64,000 bases of DNA from Arundinibacter roseus (GCF_004348825.1 NZ_SMJU01000009.1:202114-266113); one strand, 5' to 3'; counted from the stretch's first letter, positions 34,923 to 44,749 are shown. A program made the numbers and translations. The notes: generated by a model not told the origin, from the letters alone.

Positions 34923-37727
34923 ATGAAAGTAGCAGCCGTTTGGGTTGGTCTAATGATCCTTTGCGGGCTTTGTGGCCTGACCAAGGCTGCCTGCCCTGAC
35001 CGGAACAGTTTTTCTCTTGACTTACAGAAGATCAGCTCTATAAGCTACGACAGCACAGGCCTTACACAGCAACGGACCAGGCTGCATGCATGGCTAAAGC
35101 GCTGGGAAAAATGCTATGAGAAGGCTGACTCTACCTACATTTCCGCACTCAATCAACTGGCTTATGTATACAATTTTACGTATGACTACCAACCTGCCAT
35201 TCGATACGCTACGCAGGCTATTGCGCTCTATGGAAGTACACGAGGCAGTCTTCGGCTGAAAACCAGTGATTATGCAAAAACCTGTTACCGATTAGGGGTC
35301 TATCTGGATGCCGCCAATGAAACGGAGAAATCTCTTTCGTTTTTATTAAAAGCCTTTGAATCAGGCAAAATTCATCCCGACGGCATACGGTGGGCTTCGG
35401 CGGCCTGCCCATATATTACGTATTCATACTATGTAAAGGGTGATTTTGAGCAGGCTTTGTTATATGCTTCCCAAGGGGAGCACCTGGCATATATGCTTGG
35501 TTCAGATATTCAGATCTCCAAATTATTCGAACAAAAAGCACAGGTTTTACAAAGTCTGGGGCGCTTTAATGAAGCTAAAAATGCCATAGAAAAAGCCATT
35601 TTACTCGTGCGTTACGATGCTGATAACCAGGAATCGCATGCTGGTCAGGAACGGCTGCTTGGGGTTATTCTGCAAGAAATGGGCGATCAAAAAAATGGAT
35701 TAAAGCATCTGCAAGCGGCATTCAAACTAGCCCGTCTTCATCAAAACCCCAATCTTTCGGACTACGCCAACGCTTTGGGGCTGCACTTTTATAGGCAAAA
35801 AAATTACCAGAAAGCGATTAGTTACTTTAAAGAAGCCTACCAAATCAATAAAAGTCAGTATAGTAAAAGTGTTCTATTCGACCATCTGGGGCTGGCGTCT
35901 TGCGCACTTGGGAAATTTGATGAGGCGTTACGCTACCACCAGAAAGGACTAACTCAACTCTCGGTTCCATTTCGTGATACGTCTCTGACGGCTCTTCCCA
36001 GGGCGGCAACAATTCGCTCAGAACCTCAAAAAGAATATTTTCTGCTTTTGGTTCAGGACAAAGCCGCTACCTGGCTGACTTACGCCCGGAAAACATCCAG
36101 CCATAAAAAATTCAAATTGCAACAAGCACTTCACACGTTCATGCTGGCAGACAGTATGATTGATTTTATGCGGTGGGAGCTCTCGGGCGAAAGTTCAAAG
36201 CTATTCTGGCGAAAAAAAACCCGGACAATGTACGAACAAGCGCTGGAAACCTGTTTTCTGTTGAATAATACAGAAGCCGCTTTTCATTTTTTTGAAAAAA
36301 GCCGAGCAGTTTTGCTGAGCGATAAATTAAATGAACTGAACGCTGCCCAACGATTATCAGAAGATGATTCGGAACAGGAAAAAAAGCTAAGCCATCGCAT
36401 TCGTTTCCTGCAAAATGAAGTAAACTCCCCGGGAAATAGCAGGCAAATCCGTCAGAAATATGAATCTGAATTGCTAAATACTCTCTTTGAACAAGAGAAA
36501 TTCATCAAGAGGTTGGAAACCACTAATCCACAATATTTCAGGTATAAATATGACAGCCATATAATTTCTCCTCGGGCGTTTCAAGAGCAATCTTTGAAGC
36601 CTACAAGTACATTACCCGAAAGCGCTTACCTTTCCTACTTTGTTGGTGACAGCAGCCTCTTTGGCTTATGTATTCAGAGCCATGATATTGCTTTAAAACG
36701 TCTGGATTTAGAAAAATACCGGTATTTCCTACATCAATTCAAACCTTTGTTAATCAGCCGCAATGCACAAAATAAACAGTTTACACAACTAATATCATCA
36801 TCATCAGGTCTTTACGAATGCCTGCTTAAACCTTTTGGTTTGAGCAAAGGCACACGGCTGATTATCTCTCCCGATGGCGAATTCCTACCTTTTGGAGCAT
36901 TTAGTCTATCGCCAACGCAGCCCGATTTCCTCATTCGACATCATGCCATAAGCTATGTCTATTCGGCTCGTTTCCTTGAAAAAAATGAATCTTCAGCTAC
37001 TTCATTCTGGCCACCTGGTCCATCGTTTCTGGGTGTAGCCCCTATTGAATTCCCCTCGGCTATGAATCTGGCCAGCCTGTCTGGCTCTGACAAGGCAATT
37101 ACTGCGCTCAATTCTCATTTTCATTTTCCTAAAAATCTTATAGGAAAAGATGCTTCCCGCCAGGAATTCATGAATCAGGCTCAGCACTTTCAAATCGTTC
37201 AACTTATTACTCATGCGGATGCTGACAGCCTGGAAGCCCCTACACTCTTTTTTGCAGATTCGACCCTTGCTCTATCTGACCTGCCCGGAGGAAAGCGTTT
37301 TCAGACGCAGCTCATGGTATTGTCAGCATGCAAAACCGGAAGTGGTACCTACCAGCGGGGGGAGGGTGTATTTAGTTTTGCCCGAGGTTTTTTGGCGCTT
37401 GGCATTCCATCAACTCTGACGACCCTCTGGAATGTAGAAAACCAAACTATCTATGAATTAAATCAATCGTTTTACGAACACCTGGCAACCGGTCTGCCCC
37501 TGGATATAGCCTTGCAAAAAGCACAGATTGCATGGCTTACTGGCAATAGTCGTTCTAATCAGCTACCTTTCGCATGGGCTGGCATCGTGCTTATCGGCCA
37601 AACCAGACCGGTTATGACTGCCTCTTTCTCCGATGACTGGTTCATTCTGATAGCGTTGGGGTTCATATGTGGATTGATTTGGGGAATTAAACGATATATT
37701 TCAACCCGAAAGACAAACCCGGGATAA
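34923..37727 (+). CDS. Exported TPR-CHAT (caspase-like) protein with C-terminal membrane anchor
   Basis: Protein of 934 aa. A signal peptide (residues 1-23, MKVAAVWVGLMILCGLCGLT then KAAC) is followed by an array of TPR-like repeats (about 60-340), a helical/coiled region (about 390-540, with LNELNAAQRLSEDDSEQEKK), and a CHAT domain (about 600-895). The catalytic dyad is intact: His764 in LITHADAD and Cys803 in LSACKTGSG, followed by the typical GEGVFSFARGFLALGIPS and PFAWAGIVLIG segments. A single transmembrane helix (906-922) and basic tail end the protein. CHAT domains are clan CD cysteine proteases; here the domain would face the periplasm. It closes the sigma/TPR/S8 operon. Confidence 0.88.
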   Translation: MKVAAVWVGLMILCGLCGLTKAACPDRNSFSLDLQKISSISYDSTGLTQQRTRLHAWLKRWEKCYEKADSTYISALNQLAYVYNFTYDYQPAIRYATQAIALYGSTRGSLRLKTSDYAKTCYRLGVYLDAANETEKSLSFLLKAFESGKIHPDGIRWASAACPYITYSYYVKGDFEQALLYASQGEHLAYMLGSDIQISKLFEQKAQVLQSLGRFNEAKNAIEKAILLVRYDADNQESHAGQERLLGVILQEMGDQKNGLKHLQAAFKLARLHQNPNLSDYANALGLHFYRQKNYQKAISYFKEAYQINKSQYSKSVLFDHLGLASCALGKFDEALRYHQKGLTQLSVPFRDTSLTALPRAATIRSEPQKEYFLLLVQDKAATWLTYARKTSSHKKFKLQQALHTFMLADSMIDFMRWELSGESSKLFWRKKTRTMYEQALETCFLLNNTEAAFHFFEKSRAVLLSDKLNELNAAQRLSEDDSEQEKKLSHRIRFLQNEVNSPGNSRQIRQKYESELLNTLFEQEKFIKRLETTNPQYFRYKYDSHIISPRAFQEQSLKPTSTLPESAYLSYFVGDSSLFGLCIQSHDIALKRLDLEKYRYFLHQFKPLLISRNAQNKQFTQLISSSSGLYECLLKPFGLSKGTRLIISPDGEFLPFGAFSLSPTQPDFLIRHHAISYVYSARFLEKNESSATSFWPPGPSFLGVAPIEFPSAMNLASLSGSDKAITALNSHFHFPKNLIGKDASRQEFMNQAQHFQIVQLITHADADSLEAPTLFFADSTLALSDLPGGKRFQTQLMVLSACKTGSGTYQRGEGVFSFARGFLALGIPSTLTTLWNVENQTIYELNQSFYEHLATGLPLDIALQKAQIAWLTGNSRSNQLPFAWAGIVLIGQTRPVMTASFSDDWFILIALGFICGLIWGIKRYISTRKTNPG

Positions 37728-37767
37728 CTGCTTCCCATCCTAACTTTTTTGGTAACGTGATTTGAGA

Positions 37768-37799
37768 TTTGGCATATTCAGCAAGAGCCCTTAATTTCA
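37768..37799 (+). promoter_or_regulatory. nadC: Candidate nadC promoter
   Basis: TTTG at 37768-37771, a 20-base spacer and taatttca at 37792-37799 (six of eight positions of TAnnTTTG), ending 6 bases before the nadC ATG. The match is partial. Confidence 0.35.
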
Positions 37800-37805
37800 C
37801 CACCT

Positions 37806-38654
37806 ATGGAAACAAACCCCAATAACCTTCGTGACCTGATTCGGCTGGCGCTTCGTGAAGACGCCGGAGATGGCGATCATTCTTCTCTTTCATGTGTTCC
37901 GGCAGATGCCACCAATCAGGCTCGTTTGCTGGTTAAACAAGCAGGTATTTTGGCCGGTGTTGACGTGGCCCTGCTGGTTTTTGAGGAGGTAGATCCCACC
38001 CTAAACGTGCAGCCGTTACTGGCTGATGGAGCGTCCATTCAGCCCGGAGAAATCGTCCTGACAGTATCAGGAAATACCCAGTCGATTTTGCTTGCGGAGC
38101 GACTGATGCTCAACATCATGCAACGTATGAGTGGCATTGCAACCTATACCCGAAACCTTGTTGATCTGATTGCCGATCTGCCCGTTAAGCTGCTGGATAC
38201 ACGAAAGACAACGCCCAATTTTCGGGTTTTTGAGAAAATGGCTACCCGTATTGGTGGCGCGGCCAATCACCGCATGGGGCTCTACGATATGATTATGCTG
38301 AAAGATAATCATGTGGATTATGCAGGCGGAATTGAAGCCGCTATTGGCCGGGCCAATGCCTACCTGCAAAGCACCGGACGAACGCTGAAAATTGAAATTG
38401 AAGCCCGTAATTTGAGAGATGTTGAAGAAATTCTGCGTATCGGCGGTGTAGATATAGTCATGCTGGATAACTTTTCACTGGAAGATATGCGAGTGGCTGT
38501 ACAAAAAATTGGTGACCGATTTGAGACCGAAGCGTCAGGAAATATCAATGAAAAAACAATTCGGGCTGTGGCCGAAACGGGCGTAAACAGTATTTCGAGC
38601 GGAGCTTTGACTCATCAGGTCAAAAGCCTGGATCTCAGCCTTAAAGCCTATTGA
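37806..38654 (+). CDS. nadC: Nicotinate-nucleotide diphosphorylase (carboxylating)
   Basis: NadC (282 aa) converts quinolinate and PRPP to nicotinate mononucleotide in de novo NAD synthesis. Visible signatures: REDAGDGDHSS near the N-terminus, the ERLMLNIMQRMSGIAT helix, LLDTRKTTPNFRVFEKMA with the substrate-binding Arg-Lys-Thr, and IMLKDNH. No nadA or nadB is nearby. ATG start, full length. Confidence 0.95.
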   Translation: METNPNNLRDLIRLALREDAGDGDHSSLSCVPADATNQARLLVKQAGILAGVDVALLVFEEVDPTLNVQPLLADGASIQPGEIVLTVSGNTQSILLAERLMLNIMQRMSGIATYTRNLVDLIADLPVKLLDTRKTTPNFRVFEKMATRIGGAANHRMGLYDMIMLKDNHVDYAGGIEAAIGRANAYLQSTGRTLKIEIEARNLRDVEEILRIGGVDIVMLDNFSLEDMRVAVQKIGDRFETEASGNINEKTIRAVAETGVNSISSGALTHQVKSLDLSLKAY

Positions 38655-38691
38655 GAAAATGACGTAAACTCTATTTTATACGAAAGAATCA

Positions 38692-40779
38692 ATGCAACAA
38701 ACAAGCTGTATCAGGAAATCCATTTTCCGGGTGCAGCTTGTTTGTTTGTTATTTGTCACTCAGATTTGCATATCTCAAACTCCTCCCCGGCAGGAAATCG
38801 ATTTTTCTTCGTTCATTCAGGAGCTTTTTCCGGTTCCAGTCGACGACGCCAACTACAACGATCTATACGAAGCGCTGTTTCAACTTTATGCCAATCCACT
38901 GGACCTGAACACCGCCACCCGCGACGAACTTGCCGCCACCTTCATCCTGACCGCTGAACAATTAGATGCCTTTATAGCCTATCGGGGCAATTTTGGTGCG
39001 CTTTTGTCCTTATATGAATTGCAGGCAGTACCCACGTTTGACCTGCCAACGATTCGACGGCTGTTGCCCTTTGTGACACTTCAACCCCGTCAGGCCTCAT
39101 GGAATGAACTCCTGCATAGCCCCACCCAACATTTTCTTATTTTACGCAGTGAGCGGTTACTAGAACAACAAAAAGGTTTTTCTAAAATCGATTCCGGCTC
39201 AACCTCCACAAGCCGCTATGCGGGCGGTCCCTATCAGTTATATGCCCGGTACCGATATGCAAGAGCAGGTGCTTACAGCCTGGGTTTTACGTTTGAGCAA
39301 GATGCTGGCGAGCGCTGGAACTGGCAGCCGAAGCGTCAGATTTTTGGCGTAGATTTTACCTCATTTCACGCACAACTTCAAAATCGGGGTATTTTTAAGA
39401 ATGTCATTTTGGGAGATTTTCAGATGCAGGCTGGACAAGGGCTTTTGATGGCTGCGGGTTTTGGATTGGGCAAAGGTACCGAAACAATCCTGACAGGTTA
39501 CCGAAGTACGCTCGGATTGCGGCCACATACCTCTGTACTGGAAGCGGGCTTTTTTCGGGGAGCAGCGGCTACTCTTGCGCTTACCAGGCAATGGGACATG
39601 ACGGTTCTGGCATCAGGCGTGCGGCGGGACGCCAGCCTGAACACTGATTCCGAGGAACTTCTGGTTTCTTCTCTGCTCCTTGCCGGACTGCACCGCACAC
39701 CGGCCGAACGCGAAAAACAGGCGCTTATTCCTGAAAAAAACCTGGGTTTTCATACGGCTTATAATCTACCCGGTCAGCGGGGAAAAATCGGCCTTACGGC
39801 CCTATATACGCATTTTGGCGTAGCGTTGGAGCGTCGAAATCTGCCCTACAATGTATTTGAATTTAAAGGAAAGAACAACCTCAGTTTGGGACTACACGGC
39901 GATTATCTCTGGAAAAACCTCCATTTTTTTGGCGAAGGCGGACGGTCGTCGAGTGGGGGTCTTGGAGGTATTGGCGGGTTGATTGCCCCGCTTGGCAGGA
40001 CTCTAGACGCCACGTTTATACTGCGTCACTACGATCGCAATTTCCACACGTTTTATGGTAGTCCACTTACCGAAGGTTCGCGCCCCATCAACGAATCGGG
40101 GGCATATTGGGGACTTCGGTACAGTCCAAACCGCCGGTGGCAGTTCAGCGGATTTTATGATCGGTTTAGCTTCCCGTGGTTGAAATATCAGGTCAATGCA
40201 CCCTCTGAGGGTAATGACCGTCTGCTGCACGTTCGATTTTCTCCCAACAAAAAATTTACTGCCGTGGCTCTTTTTCATCAGGAACAAAAAGAACGCAACC
40301 GCCCCGGAAACACCACTCCGCTGCCCGAACTTACGCAAACAATCCGTCGAACAGCCTCCTTACAAGCCGATTATGACGTGCCTTTGCGCTTTGCCATTCG
40401 TACCAGAATTCAGGCGGGACAGTTTGTGTATAGAGGAATTTCGAGTTCTACGGGTTTCACCGTGGTTCAGGATATAACCTGGCGATTGCCTAAAATCGAA
40501 ATTAGCGCCCGCATGGCATTTTTTGCCACCGACAACTACGATAGCCGACAGTATGTATATGAAAAAGATGTACTGTATGCGTTTTCATTGCCTGCCTACT
40601 ACAACCGCGGCACCCGGCACTACCTGATGGCCCGCTATGCAGTTTCAAAAAAAATACGCGTATGGCTTCGGTGGTCGCAAAGCCGTTTTTCCAATCAGGA
40701 AGAAATAGGCAGCGGGCTGAGCCAAATTGAGGGCCCAACCCGCAGTGAACTGAAAGCTCAGCTGATGTATACTTTTTGA
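38692..40779 (+). CDS. Helix-hairpin-helix outer-membrane beta-barrel protein
   Basis: Protein of 695 aa with a signal peptide (about 1-28, ending near CISQT), a helix-hairpin-helix region (about 60-125: LDLNTATRDELAATFILT and GALLSLYELQAVPTFDLPTI, ComEA-like), then a long region of alternating strands from about 150 to the end with a C-terminal LKAQLMYTF, as in outer-membrane barrels. This family is widespread in Bacteroidota with unknown function; nucleic-acid binding or uptake is suggested only by the HhH motif. It starts 37 bases after nadC. Confidence 0.8.
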   Translation: MQQTSCIRKSIFRVQLVCLLFVTQICISQTPPRQEIDFSSFIQELFPVPVDDANYNDLYEALFQLYANPLDLNTATRDELAATFILTAEQLDAFIAYRGNFGALLSLYELQAVPTFDLPTIRRLLPFVTLQPRQASWNELLHSPTQHFLILRSERLLEQQKGFSKIDSGSTSTSRYAGGPYQLYARYRYARAGAYSLGFTFEQDAGERWNWQPKRQIFGVDFTSFHAQLQNRGIFKNVILGDFQMQAGQGLLMAAGFGLGKGTETILTGYRSTLGLRPHTSVLEAGFFRGAAATLALTRQWDMTVLASGVRRDASLNTDSEELLVSSLLLAGLHRTPAEREKQALIPEKNLGFHTAYNLPGQRGKIGLTALYTHFGVALERRNLPYNVFEFKGKNNLSLGLHGDYLWKNLHFFGEGGRSSSGGLGGIGGLIAPLGRTLDATFILRHYDRNFHTFYGSPLTEGSRPINESGAYWGLRYSPNRRWQFSGFYDRFSFPWLKYQVNAPSEGNDRLLHVRFSPNKKFTAVALFHQEQKERNRPGNTTPLPELTQTIRRTASLQADYDVPLRFAIRTRIQAGQFVYRGISSSTGFTVVQDITWRLPKIEISARMAFFATDNYDSRQYVYEKDVLYAFSLPAYYNRGTRHYLMARYAVSKKIRVWLRWSQSRFSNQEEIGSGLSQIEGPTRSELKAQLMYTF

Positions 40780-40818
40780 CAATTCTTTTAGTAAATCCAA
40801 TAACCTGCTACCAACTCT

Positions 40819-41742
40819 TTACTCTTTGGGGCGTGCGCGTGCCGGATCAATTATGGTTTCGGCCCGATTGACCGCTGAGGCACCAAAGTATCCGAGCGCT
40901 TTTTTCCCATTCGGATTGACGTTCCTGATATTTGTGGGAATATTGGCCGGAGGTACCGCAAAAATTCCGCCATTAGACGACTCCTGCCTAACCTGCTGCA
41001 GAAAATAGTACGCTTCGTTGGTGATGCTGTGCAATTCTACACCTACGGTATCGCCCGCCGAAAAAAGTTGATTAATAGTAATGGATTGACGAAGTGGCAG
41101 GATAAACATGAGGCCGTCCGAAGGAGAACCGGGGCTAAAAGACGCATCATAGGCAATTGAAATTGACGTCGGTTCATTGGCATAAAGCTTGCCTCCTTTG
41201 AGAGATTTGATCCAGTAGGTATCGCCAATTCCGGTAAAATCTCGTGCAAAAAACTCGGCAATGTAGCCTTCCCGCGGGCCTTCGGGCGGGTCAATCGGAA
41301 AACGCTCTTCGGTATAAATCAAAGAATCGATGGTCGGCACCCGTTTAATTTCATTGGCAGATACGTATTCCTCGCCTTCGTAGCGAATCCGCAGAGTGTA
41401 CGTTCGGCCAATTTTTCCTAACGCCACCGAATCTGATTCCGGCGTCCATTGGTATATTCCGTTGTTTTGTACATCCTGAAAAACATAGGAATTCCCGGCG
41501 TCGTCGGTGAGCTCTACGGAGGCCTGTAAAGCCGGGAGCGCCGCTGCATTATTAAAATAAGCCGCCGAACGACTCAGTCGGATCGTTTGCGCACCGGGCT
41601 GATTGGTAATCCAGCCATCCACGACCAATTGTTCCGGCCCGGTTTCGGTATCAAGCGTAACTACGTCTTCGCAGGAAGTTAGCAGGAAGAACGGCGAAAG
41701 CAGCGTGAGATAAAAAAGAAGGTATTTTATGGATATTTTCAT
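40819..41742 (-). CDS. DUF4249-family lipoprotein
   Basis: Protein of 307 aa with a lipoprotein signal (lipobox LLTSC, Cys24), then DUF4249 features: EQLVVDGWITNQPGAQTIRL, a beta-rich domain with YTLRIRYEGEEYVS, and a C-terminal GKKALGYFGASAVNRAE segment. DUF4249 proteins are usually encoded beside a TonB-dependent receptor, as here, and are thought to act as its surface or periplasmic partner. It lies about 100 bases downstream of the receptor gene, probably cotranscribed. Substrate unknown. Confidence 0.88.
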   Translation of the reverse strand: MKISIKYLLFYLTLLSPFFLLTSCEDVVTLDTETGPEQLVVDGWITNQPGAQTIRLSRSAAYFNNAAALPALQASVELTDDAGNSYVFQDVQNNGIYQWTPESDSVALGKIGRTYTLRIRYEGEEYVSANEIKRVPTIDSLIYTEERFPIDPPEGPREGYIAEFFARDFTGIGDTYWIKSLKGGKLYANEPTSISIAYDASFSPGSPSDGLMFILPLRQSITINQLFSAGDTVGVELHSITNEAYYFLQQVRQESSNGGIFAVPPANIPTNIRNVNPNGKKALGYFGASAVNRAETIIDPARARPKE

Positions 41743-41845
41743 ACTAATTTCCTGGTAAGAGCTCGTCTTATGGGTGAAGTGAAATTCTTGTTTGGAGTGT
41801 CAATTCCTACAAAAAAGCTTACTCCACGTCACCGGTTGAATGAAC

Positions 41846-44215
41846 TTAGAATTTAAAATTGTAGGTAATGGCAGGAATGAATGACCCAATCACTGAAAAG
41901 CGAATCGCCTCGGTCAGGAGCGGATTATTTTCATTTTGCTGTACATATACGGAGTACGGATTGCGGCGATTGTAGGCATTATAAACCGAAAACACCCATT
42001 CACTCTCTCCTGTTTTGAATAGCTTTTTACGGGCTTTAAGCGTAGCGGCCAGGTCCAGGCGATGGTAGGCCGGAATCCGGTTATTGTTTCGGGCATTGTA
42101 CACGTTGTGCGGCAGAGCCCAGCCGTTCCATTCAAATCGATTGGTAGGGAATGTGGCGGGAGTTCCGGAAGCAAAGGTAAAATTTGATGATAACGTAAAT
42201 CGCTCCGTGAGGTTGTAAATGCCAACCGCCGTAAAATTATGAGGTTTATCAAATCGGGCCGGAAACCAGCCATCGTTGTTTACGCCTTCCACAAGTCGTT
42301 CGGTACGAGCCAGGGTGTAGCTGAGCCATCCGGTGAGGCGACCTTTATTTTTCTTGACATAAAACTCTGCGCCAAACGCTCGTCCTTTCCCAAAAAGCAA
42401 ATCGCCTTCCACAAACTGATTGAGCAAAAGATCCGAATTACGGACGTAGTCAATTTGGTTTTGAAGTGATTTGTAATAGACCTCCACAGAGGCTTCGTAG
42501 GTATTGTCCCGAAAATTCTGAAACCAACCCAACGCCACCTGATCGGCGATTTCGGGCTTGATGCGCGCGGTACTCAGCGTCCAAACGTCAAGTGGAGAGC
42601 TTGCGGCGGTATTGGACAGCAGGTGTAAGTATTGAGTCGTTCGGTTATAGCTCGCTTTGAGAGATGTACGGCTATTAAGCCCGAGATTCATGGCAAAGCG
42701 CGGCTCCCAGTTGCCATAACTGGCAATTGTCTCGCCATCTTCATAGTCAGTACCCGGAAACTGCGGCACCTGCCGCTCGCCTTTTTGCACCTCTTGATAA
42801 TCGAACACCGTACCGGGGCCGAGATTGCGGTAAAATGAATACCGCAAGCCATACTGCAACGAAATTCGCTCCGATACTTTTTGCTCATTGGCAATGTACA
42901 ACGCCGATTCATCGCCATAGCGGGATTCAAGACTAATGTCGCGGCGTTCGCCACTCGAAATGGCGACCGCTGAGCCGGGACGGGTGTCGTAATAAATATA
43001 CTGCCCGCCAAAACTCAGCTGATTGTTGGGGGTGAGATAGTACGTAAAATCAGGCTTGACGCTGCTGCTGATAATTTTTGAGTTCCATTCAAATTTATCC
43101 TGCGCATCGTCATCATTACGGCTTGATTCCAGCGAATAATCATAATTGCTGTAATAGGCCGTCAGATTCAGGAAAAGTTTGTTGGAAAAAATATGATTCC
43201 AGCGGGCAGTGGCCGTCCCATTGCCCCAACCAAACCCAAAATCGGCACCGAACACATCCCGTCCGAAATAGCCTGACGCAAAGAATGTGTTCTTGTCATT
43301 CAGGCGGTAGTTTACTTTTGCCGTAAGATCATAGAAACTAAACCGGCTATTTCTTAAATCTTTATTAAGAAAAGGCTTCGCCAAAACGTCAATATAAGAA
43401 CGCCGTGCTGCCACAATAAACGAACCGTCACCTTCGGCAAAGGGTTGCTCGTAGGTCAGGCGTGAGAAAATTGACCCGATGCCGCCATTGATCTCCCGTT
43501 TTTTGGTATTCCCTTCTTTCATCCGAACGTCCAGAATAGAAGAAATGCGCCCGCCATACTGAGCGGGAATACCACCTTTGATAAGCTTTACATCCTTGAC
43601 TGCATCCGGGTTAAAGACGGAGAAAAATCCGAAGAGGTGCGAAGAATTGTAGACCGGAGCTTCGTCGAGCAAAACCAGATTTTGGGATACATCGCCCCCG
43701 CGTACGTTGAAGCCCGAAGCGCCTTCGCCGACGGTAGTTACACCGGGCAATAATTGGATACTTCTAATAACATCCACCTCACCAAGCAGCGCCGGAATCT
43801 TCCGGATCGTTTTGATGTCTACCTTATTGACCGACATCTCAATACTTCGTACGTTTTCGTCCTCTTTGCGAGTCGATACCACGACTTCCTGCAACTGCCG
43901 GCCTTCTTCGGCCAGTTCAATGTCCAGTTTTTGATCTGAATTCAGCGAAACAGAATTTGTACTTTTTTCATAACCAATATAACTGAAAACCAACGTGTAA
44001 CTGCCTTCCGGCAGGGTAATCGAATAAAACCCGTAGGGATTCGTAACTACTCCTGTGTTAGCCTCCCGCACATACACCGATACTCCAATGAGCCCTTCGC
44101 CATTTGAGCGGTCTTTTGCGTAGCCACTCACCGTAAATTTAGCCTGAGCGTATACTTCTGCACTGCTCATCAGCCCTACTACACCCAGAATCAACAGACG
44201 TAAGATAATTTTCAT
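41846..44215 (-). CDS. TonB-dependent outer-membrane receptor with carboxypeptidase-regulatory-like domain
   Basis: Receptor of 789 aa starting at the ATG at 44215, where a signal peptide begins (MKIILRLLILGVVGLMSSAE); the frame is open 75 codons further but that part is hydrophobic and unlikely. Order: CarboxypepD_reg-like beta-sandwich (about 24-110), plug domain (about 120-230, with VTTVGEGASGFNVRGGDVSQ), then a 22-strand-type barrel ending in FIPAITYNFKF. It imports an unknown ligand using TonB energy and is paired with the DUF4249 lipoprotein. No STN signalling domain is present. Confidence 0.92.
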   Translation of the reverse strand: MKIILRLLILGVVGLMSSAEVYAQAKFTVSGYAKDRSNGEGLIGVSVYVREANTGVVTNPYGFYSITLPEGSYTLVFSYIGYEKSTNSVSLNSDQKLDIELAEEGRQLQEVVVSTRKEDENVRSIEMSVNKVDIKTIRKIPALLGEVDVIRSIQLLPGVTTVGEGASGFNVRGGDVSQNLVLLDEAPVYNSSHLFGFFSVFNPDAVKDVKLIKGGIPAQYGGRISSILDVRMKEGNTKKREINGGIGSIFSRLTYEQPFAEGDGSFIVAARRSYIDVLAKPFLNKDLRNSRFSFYDLTAKVNYRLNDKNTFFASGYFGRDVFGADFGFGWGNGTATARWNHIFSNKLFLNLTAYYSNYDYSLESSRNDDDAQDKFEWNSKIISSSVKPDFTYYLTPNNQLSFGGQYIYYDTRPGSAVAISSGERRDISLESRYGDESALYIANEQKVSERISLQYGLRYSFYRNLGPGTVFDYQEVQKGERQVPQFPGTDYEDGETIASYGNWEPRFAMNLGLNSRTSLKASYNRTTQYLHLLSNTAASSPLDVWTLSTARIKPEIADQVALGWFQNFRDNTYEASVEVYYKSLQNQIDYVRNSDLLLNQFVEGDLLFGKGRAFGAEFYVKKNKGRLTGWLSYTLARTERLVEGVNNDGWFPARFDKPHNFTAVGIYNLTERFTLSSNFTFASGTPATFPTNRFEWNGWALPHNVYNARNNNRIPAYHRLDLAATLKARKKLFKTGESEWVFSVYNAYNRRNPYSVYVQQNENNPLLTEAIRFSVIGSFIPAITYNFKF

Positions 44216-44426
44216 AAATTGAATTTTTCCGCTCTCTATTTTTTTTACAAAACAAACCAGAATGCGTATAGTTTTCCAAAAAAGAATGACGAACCAACGA
44301 TTATGTGGCCTGAACGGGAATAAAAGAAGAGTAAAAGCGACGAATGTATTGGGAATTTGTTCAGAAAGAGAGGCACAATCCCAACTAAACAGCATAAGAA
44401 GTAAAGCGAGCTGCGCTGAAGCAGCA

Positions 44427-44456
44427 AAAATCCTCTTCATAACCGAAGAGGATTTT
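44427..44456. terminator. Intrinsic terminator after rpmB
   Basis: Perfect 12-bp stem (44427-44438 and 44445-44456, loop 6) with A- and T-rich arm ends. It lies 25 bases downstream of the rpmB stop on the minus strand. Confidence 0.82.
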
Positions 44457-44480
44457 CTAACAAATTCGTAGTAAAAACTT

Positions 44481-44720
44481 TTAGATACTTAGCGTACCTT
44501 TTTCGTAAGCCTTCCTGATTGTAGCTTCTATACCGTTTTTATTGATAGTACGGAGAGCCGAAGTAGAAACTTTCATTGTAATCCATTCGCCCGTTGAGGG
44601 AATGAAGAAACGTTTCTTCTGCAAGTTCGGGAAAAACTTACGCTTCGTCTTATTGTTAGCGTGAGAAACATTATTTCCAACGCGGGTTCTTTTTCCTGTA
44701 ATTTGACAAACCTTAGCCAT
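44481..44720 (-). CDS. rpmB: 50S ribosomal protein L28
   Basis: L28 (79 aa) of the large ribosomal subunit; [20 protein letters not shown] is diagnostic, and [18 protein letters not shown] follows. Only one Cys is present, so this is a zinc-independent form. In many Bacteroidota rpmB is followed by rpmG; here no L33 gene follows and a terminator lies just downstream. A near-perfect promoter precedes it. Confidence 0.96.
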   Translation of the reverse strand: MAKVCQITGKRTRVGNNVSHANNKTKRKFFPNLQKKRFFIPSTGEWITMKVSTSALRTINKNGIEATIRKAYEKGTLSI

Positions 44721-44749
44721 GATCTTTCAACTTTTTGCAAATGAGGGTG

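Noticed and set aside
34923..37727. Type III-E CRISPR-associated TPR-CHAT (Csx29) assignment
   Set aside because: No gRAMP or CRISPR elements are present, and this protein has a signal peptide and membrane anchor.
44216..44440. 75-codon N-terminal extension of the TonB receptor
   Set aside because: The ATG at 44215 starts a standard signal peptide; the upstream part is low-quality hydrophobic sequence.
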